Shown: one piece after another, positions 28,701 through 36,806 of the stretch | Layout of the letters: every line of letters starts with the position of its first letter | How positions within the stretch are numbered: the first letter of the stretch is position 1 | NCBI GenBank assembly: GCA_024195265.1 | Contig: JAJLRJ010000008.1 | Span: 25,951,432 to 26,015,431 of the forward strand | Length of the DNA: 64,000 nucleotides | Source: Dendrophyllia cribrosa | Lineage: Eukaryota; Cnidaria; Anthozoa; Scleractinia; Dendrophylliidae | Direction: 5' to 3' | Translations under genes and position numbers: made by a program | Notes under the pieces: model-generated | Seen by the model: only the letters and a program-made list of their open reading frames with translations | Told to the model about the DNA's origin: nothing | Database searches by the model: none

Positions 28701-31700
28701 TGGCTTTTTGCATTCTTTTCTAAAAGGAGAATTTGTGGGCTTAAGGTGATTCCCTAGAAATGAAAGTTGACATAAGATTTTCTTTAAACTTTCCCTGATT
28801 GTTTCCTACAATATGGTGATCCGAAATCTACAATAAAAAATATAAGTCACCAAGCTCGTTTAGGAGATATAATATTGTCTCAAGTTACCCTTTAAATTCT
28901 TGCAATTGCACTTATCAAGCGCACGTTTATTCCATCAGCTCACACTATGTTTCGCAGGGACAGGAAGTACAGCTTTAAAGTAATTCTTGAAATAACAAAA
29001 TAGATGTAATGTATTGACCAAAAGGAACAATTTGATGTTTGTTTTATGGCACAGGCACATGTCCTGAAAAGGTATTAACTAAAAATAATCGTCGGGTGCG
29101 TGATCTCGAGGATAGAATTTTGTGTCCATGAGCGATGGCTATGTATGCTTTTTTCGCGATAACTTTTTTTCCTGATATATATTTTTTTAAAGTTTTACAG
29201 CACAAGGAGGAGGACGAAAAGAATGAAATTATGCAAAAAAAAGATAGGTCACCAAGCTCGTTTAGGAGAAAACAACCGCTTATTTACCGAGGGAAATGAA
29301 TCCTCAAAGGAAACCCTATTGCTCCGGAGTGCGCGCACACTCGTGCACGCGTAAATGATGCAAGATATTATGCGCAGTAGTGATGCGTGATGCAATACTT
29401 AATTTAGGGAGGGCTCATCTTTTGAGTTGGCCACGATTACTGGTTAGGAGAGCATTGTGAACTCAAAATGGGTTTCAAGTAGACTGACAACAATTTAAAC
29501 AAAGGTCAGTAATACTCAACTTTGGTGTACTATTATTCTTTAGCTCGGTATGGATCATGGAGACTGATTTACAGTTCTTGTGAACTTAAAATTCACTGCT
29601 TTCCAAAGGAGTAATTGGTTTCTAGGCTGCCACATTATTTTGATTAATTTGGCAGTTGTCAACAGCATATATCACTTTAATATGTGTTCTTCATCATGAT
29701 CATTGTGCTTATGTAAACAACCATTTTTACTTGGTTGAAAACAATGAAACTCAATATATTGACTAATTGCAAGTCCTGAAGCGTGCAAAGTGTTTCATCA
29801 AAAAAGGGTGGGGAACTATACATGTGCCATTATGCATTATGTTTGACAACCTGAACAGATCTAATGCACCAAACTCACATTACTTTCCTGTGGTCCACTG
29901 ATGCTATACTCCATTCTTATGTCAATGCTTTCCTCCTCCCCAAGTGGATACAAAGATCCTACAAACACACAAGGGCCAACTAGTATGGGAAAGGGTTTCT
30001 GCACAACATTCTATCAAAAGAAAATGGAATTGAATATAATTTAGTCTTTTGTGTAAACATAACCCTTTTTATTATATAAACTTCAGTGAAATACAAGCAT
30101 TTCTACCCTGCAGAAAAATCATATCTCAACACATGTATCAATTTTATCCGTGTTGTTAAAGGAAATGAAATTCAGGTTAAAAATAATTTCAACCTAGCTT
30201 GATTTTGAATTACATTTGTTTCTGATTTATGATAATGAATCAAAGACAAAAGAAATTTAAAATCAAGCTGGGTTGAAATCATTTTAATCTGAATTTCATT
30301 TCAACCTACAACATCTGCACTGTGAAGAGTAAATATATCAGTATCTTCACATTACAGCGGAACCCCACCTTACGGCCACCTTGTAATTATGGCCACTTTT
30401 TTGGCCCAGCAAATGACCATACATGTACATTTTCTTATAAAAAACCCTCATTAATGCAGTCACCCATTAATACGGCCAATGGTCACATTTTAAAATCCCA
30501 AACAATAGAATCCTTTATAATTTCACCCCGTTAATACGGCCACTCGCACTAAATTTAGAAAACCAAAATGCCTGTGACGTCAATTTTATTGACCTCTGTC
30601 ATTTACTAATCAAACAGCCAATTTACTTTTCAAAGTAAGCAACACTCCTCCCTGTTTTCATTACAACCATGATAAAGGATCTCTTGACGCTAACATCTGT
30701 TAGGCAAATTGCAAAGTGATTAAGTCATTGTGCTTCGCCACAAAGACTGAATTGATACTAAAGTCTTCCAGCTTGCTTTTTTTCTTGCGGCTTCCTCCCT
30801 GCTCTGTGGTTCTCTTTAACTTTATAAGCTTCCGTCTGTCTTGTGGGTATGTCTCACAGAAAGATTGTTCTCAATGTCCAGAACGCTCTTCAGTAGCTTG
30901 ATATAGTTCTGTTGTCCCATAAATCTGTACACGCAAGGAATTTCCATGCTGTATCTGGCGCCTCGATTTACAGCTTTTCCAACAACTTTCATATCTGCTA
31001 TGTTTCCCGTTTTTGTTAGGAAATGACAAATAATTCCTGTACCTTCCTTTGTGCTTGCAATTACTGTATGTATATCTACATTCCGGTTGTTTATTCAAGA
31101 GAACAGCTGTTGTTCAGGAAGTATGAATGCGATATATTTGTCATTACGGTCCTTAAGTCATGAAATTAACCCTGCCCCGGTAATAGTCTGCCACCCTGTT
31201 AATACGCCATTTTTTTTTTTACCCATTGGTGACCGGCCGTATTAACGGGGTTCCACTGTAGCTACATGTACCAAGTTTGCCCTCATTGAAATGTCAAACA
31301 AGCTGAAAGGTACGTGTTGGTCTACGATTTAAACATCTCCAGTTCTTCAGTTCTTGAGATCTTGTTTGGACATCTTCTGAACATTTCGGAAAATGATCAT
31401 ACAACCTTTGGACAGTTGTTTATTTTGGAGGACTTTTCAAAATTATTAATTCCACATTTTGAGGTTTGTTGTTTATCAACCAATATTAAGATAAGTTTGC
31501 CAGTTTATGTGGTAGACATGATTCAATGTCATTAGATAGCTAATAGCAGGTGTGCCGCATAATTTCCAGTTTGATTTACTGTATTAAGACATGTTATTTT
31601 GCTTACGATTGTAATACAGTTTCTTTTACCCATACCTACCACCCATATGGTGGGCAGAGAGCTTTTAATTCTTTCCATCATTTTTCAAATCTTTGGAAAA

Positions 31701-34700
31701 TCTTTGGAAAATAGCTGAAAACAAACTTCATAATTAGAGGCATTTATATAAAATTAATATTAAACAAAATTGCTCGCAGATATGAAACTTCTCTTCTCAT
31801 ATTCAATGCCATATCTCAATCATGAAATATTGAGTTAAACACTCAAAGAGAAATGTCATATTTCCACTCCAGTATTATCTTTGATACCAATACCAGCCCA
31901 AACTAAAAACTTACAGAGTAATCTTCAGAGTCATCAGAAGAAACTTCAGTGTTCATGCTCGATAAAAGCCAGTCATACTGTGTCAGGGATTCTGTGTTGA
32001 CAGCTTTGAGAATTGTTGCTAGGCCCCACCTAGCTGGACTATCTTGAGTGCGAGATGCATAACCTCCAACACTGAATACCTGGTTACCTGTAAGCAGAAA
32101 TGATGACTCACAATAAATCAACCATTAAAGGGTGACTGTCCCGCCGAAATAACAAAATTTTGCTTACCTTATTTTCTTGTTATATTAGTTAACCCTTTAA
32201 GCTCTAATATCAAACTTAAATTCTCATTTCTAGTCCTATACTTTTCCTATAGACATAGTGGGGAGAAATTGTTTAAATATCAAGAGAAGTCATCTTGTGT
32301 GATCATGTCCTTAATTCTCATGACCTTTTTGATTGATAAGGCATTAATATTACAAGGAGAAATTTGATGCTGATCACTCTTAGGGCTTAAAGGGTTAAAT
32401 GCCACCAAACATACAACTTAATTGGATAAAAAGATTCTATAGAGCAAAACAGAGGCAGTAGTTTGGAGCTTATAAAGTGCAGAATGGCAAGGATTGAAAA
32501 GGATTACAGTTTATCAAACTTGATTTAGTGACAGGTGGTCAAGAAATGAAAGTTGCCATTGTGGAATTTTGACTTTTACAGCTGTTATTTTTTTTTCTTT
32601 AGTTAATATTTCTTTGCTTTCATCACATTCAGCAATCTTTTCTTCCTATTTCAAGATAATAAAGCAAGCTTGAAGCAAACTCCTGGTCATAATTATGAAA
32701 ATGTATCTGCCAGAATGCTGTCTCTTTAAATAGAAGTACATACAGCTGTACATGTCCACTAAACAACTAGTTATTTGACCTCGCTGATTGTTAAAAAATC
32801 CAGGTCAATTTTCAATTTCAAAATCAGCTTAATGTTTCGACACGCAATAAAAGACAACACACATTTATGGGCGTAAATTGGGCAGGGAATATACTGGCAA
32901 TTAGGTTCAGATAGAACCCACGGACCAGATAAACCCACCAGATGAGGGGCCTTGGCACATGGCGCCATGCCGAGGGGGTGCCTCATGCCTGTACTGCAAG
33001 GTGAGCATCGACGCTGGGGTAATGTCCTGGGGCCAAGTTAACCCAGTCCAGCAAGAATTGTATGCTCCCTCCCTAATGGGGCTTCAGCACAGGGCTGAAG
33101 GGGTGCCACAGGCAGCAATTCCCCACCCTTAATTTATTGATTAGACTTGAGTAGGAGTTTTCCATCAATCAAACTTACTGTAGCAAGCGACTAAGGTCTA
33201 GGTAACGGAGCAGTTCTTACGTAGGCAATGAATAAGTATGGGAGGGTGGGAGGGATCAATCTTGCTGCGGGGAAACTTGCAGCCTTCTGAGATGAGGGTG
33301 ATTGAGAAAGGTCACATAATTTAACCTGTTTGATTGACTTGAGCCAAATAAGGAAGACAAGTGCCAAATAAGGAACAACAATACATGTGAGATGAGGTCA
33401 CAGACTGGAGGTGATTGTGGGCTCGGATTTGATGTTGCTTTCTAACATCAACTATTATTTTATGCTAAAATATCATTTAAGGATGTTCGCACTAATTGTT
33501 TATGCCCATCCTTACTGCGCACGCAATTCATGTCGCAACGCCGTGCTACGTCATGCACGAGCGTGCGCGCAAGAGAAGAAATCTAAGCACATGAAGGGCT
33601 GGTAGCCGTTGCGTTAACTTTGCTTAGATTTAACTCGCTTGGATGGTCGGTGACCCCCAATTTTTTTTTATAGATAATTTTCTTTGCCAATTCTCGACAG
33701 ATTGTAAAAAAATGAACAAAAAATCAATGTAGGAAGTTTAATTTTTTTCCTTTTTTCTACCCGCGTGACATTAAATCCTCGCAACTTGCGGCTGTCAGAG
33801 TTTGCAAATGCTGTGGTTTACAGATTAGATTTCCTCTAAAGTTACCAGTTGAATGAATTTGCTTAATTAATAGACCCACTCATACAAAATTTGGCACAGA
33901 AAATTGCATTTTAGAGATTGATCATTAAAAATATTTTTGGACTAACAGACATTGGGGCCATATCGAGTTGGGAAGGCCGATTTTTCGAAATTAGGGTCAC
34001 CTTTCAGATATCTTATTACCGAAACAAAGTCGGTGACCCCACATTTTTTTTGCATATCTGACACGAGTAACTCATTGCCTAACTGCAGCAAAAGTTTTAT
34101 AAAAAAATCAATGTTAGAAGATTTTCGCGCGAACGTCCTTAATAGACTAATCTCAAACACTTATCTCTAAATAAGAAGTAGAAACTTTATTTAATCAGAG
34201 GAAGCATTAAAGCTTGGGAGAACTCTTAATCCTGGATAAGAATTCACAAGTTGCCTTTCAAACATACAACTTGTCACAATTTTATTTAGACACAAAAAAT
34301 TTCCAATTATAGATATTTGTGGTAACAAACAAGTTAGGAACTGATCAAAGTCACCCTCAAGAAAAGAAGATGGAAATGAATCGGACACACACTGAGGGAT
34401 TCCGAAGAAAATACCATAGCATGTCAAACACTACACTGGAACTTGTAATACTGTAATGATTCTATTTAGCACCTGGGGTGCTTATTTACTTTTGGTAGTT
34501 CAAGGGAGGGTGCTTGTTGAAGAGGGGTGCTTATAAGTGAGAGGAGGCTTATTTCTTTTTTGACAAAAACATGCGTGCATGAAAAAGCACTTTACTGAAC
34601 AATAACAGAAATGTACAATCTGCATAGTCAGAACAACGGTTACAACGGTTCGCATTCATGTATAGTCAGAACATAATTTCCTATTATACCTCAATGTCTT

Positions 34701-36709
34701 CAACGCCGCTCTCTTCAATGAGATAGCTTTCTGGCTTAACATCTTCAATGTCCAAATAAGGAGTGCTAGAAACAAAACTCAGAGGGGGGGCAAAGAACAG
34801 ACAAAGCTGGCAAGGTACAGTGGCATCCTATGTTCCTGCTTAAGTTCTTAAGTTACTTTCAAATTATTTTTATAAATTTTAAATAGACACATTATTTTTA
34901 ATTACCTAGTATTTTTTCCAAAATTGTTCCACTGTCCTCTCCAAACATGTGAAACCTAATCAACAACAATACAAACAGTCAAACATTTCACTGTCAATTT
35001 TTCTCATTATGCTGAAATTTTTTTTTTTCCAAATCAGCAGTTGACTCACAACTTGCAACTGATATCATTAACTTAAGAGCAGTTTTCAATTGAGTGCCAA
35101 ACAAAATTTTGGGATTGCTTTGGTTTTGCATTGCTATACACTTTGTGATTGGCTAAAAAATCTCACGCCACCTTTTCTACCAATCAGAAGTCAAACTTGT
35201 CGCTGGCAGCATTTATTTGCTTTGAGTTCTGATTGGTTTGTTGGATTTCCTGCATCTTTTTTGATTGCCCAGAGTGTAATTACTTTCAATCAAATTGGTT
35301 TTGTTTTTACGACACTCAGTCAAAAAACACTCTATTAGGATACCGGTGGCAGATTATCTTGACAAAACTAGGGGCAGTTTTATTTTCAATACACCGCCCT
35401 GGTAGTGCATGCATGAAAAATAAACCCACTGAAAGCATCAATTGACACAAAATTGTTGTACCTTTCAGAATGCTGTCTTGCTTGCCACACCAGATCTGGG
35501 TATGGGTTATATGGCAATTCTGCCTCATTATTCAGCTGTTTAATCCAAGATTCTATCACTTTCACCAAGCCTGTTTCATCCAAGTATTCATTTATTATGA
35601 CATCCCTTTCTTTACCACTGGAAACTGACCTGGGCAGTGTTAAAGTACTCCTGGAAAATAATTCAGACTGTGTTAAGGTGGCACTATTGTAATCACGGCA
35701 AACTTGTCTGTGACAAAATCAGACGAAGGGCTACGCTCCGACGAAGGGCTAGCGCTCGAAACATCAGCTATTTGAATCTTTTTACGGTGGTCAATTTACC
35801 TTATCGACTCAGTCGATAAAACTAAATTCTCGTGTTTCATCCCCCACCGACGCAGCACCACAGTTTCTCTAGAAACTAACCCCATTCAATTGTCTGTGAC
35901 AAACTTTGGTTCATAACTGTAGAATAGAATTCCATTTAAATGGTAGGAAATAAATTATAGCTTAAAAGGACCAGACTTTAAAAAAAAATTGCACCCAGTG
36001 AAAGAGTTTGCTGTTAAATTTCTGGAATCAGCTTTATTAATATTGACTTAAAACACATCCTAACCAAGTTTTACCAAAATCAGTGGAACAGAAGTGTGGA
36101 GGTCTGATTAAAATTCAATGAATTGAATCGAGGGCCACAAGTTTGTTAGTGTTTTTTCACTATTGAGTGTCACCCTCTTTAAAAAACGTCTACTACTACT
36201 AGTGGCCATTATATCCCATCTTTCCTTTCCTCCTAGGGCTGCTGGCACACCTATCACTTATACCCCCATATAAGTGCATCTCGATGCTAGTGATCAGTAC
36301 CTACATGTACATGTACAGTACTACTCTAAATATTGTACATAATGTATATAGATTAGTGTTTACCTTTAATAAAACAACAACAACAACAACAAGTTTTATA
36401 AATACTATATTTTGGGTTTGGTGCAACATTTTCCAGCTGCAATATTATTTACCTTGACACTGAGCTTTCCCTTGAAGTTGCTGTGCCGGGAACATCAAAT
36501 ACAGGGGTAACATGAACACCATTTGATGAAGGTGGCTGTACTCATATTGTCATACATTGAAAGAAGAAATAAAACATGACAGTGACTATGTTGTTAAGAG
36601 GGGTGATGGATGTTTTTAATTTTTGGGACCTCTGCCTTCTGCCTAAAGGATGATAGGTCAGAGATTCAATGCAGCACTCCATGCAGATCTTGAAATAAAT
36701 AAAGTAGTG

Positions 36710-36806
<97 letters not shown>

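Noticed and set aside
30871..31098. Independent minus-strand gene
   Set aside because: Lies wholly inside the 904-bp pogo-like element and has no start, splice sites or intact frame.
34191..34427. 78-codon minus-strand open frame with an AATAAA after the stop
   Set aside because: It does not fit between the phase-matched exons 34690 and 32079; may be an old 3' UTR or repeat, but unsupported.
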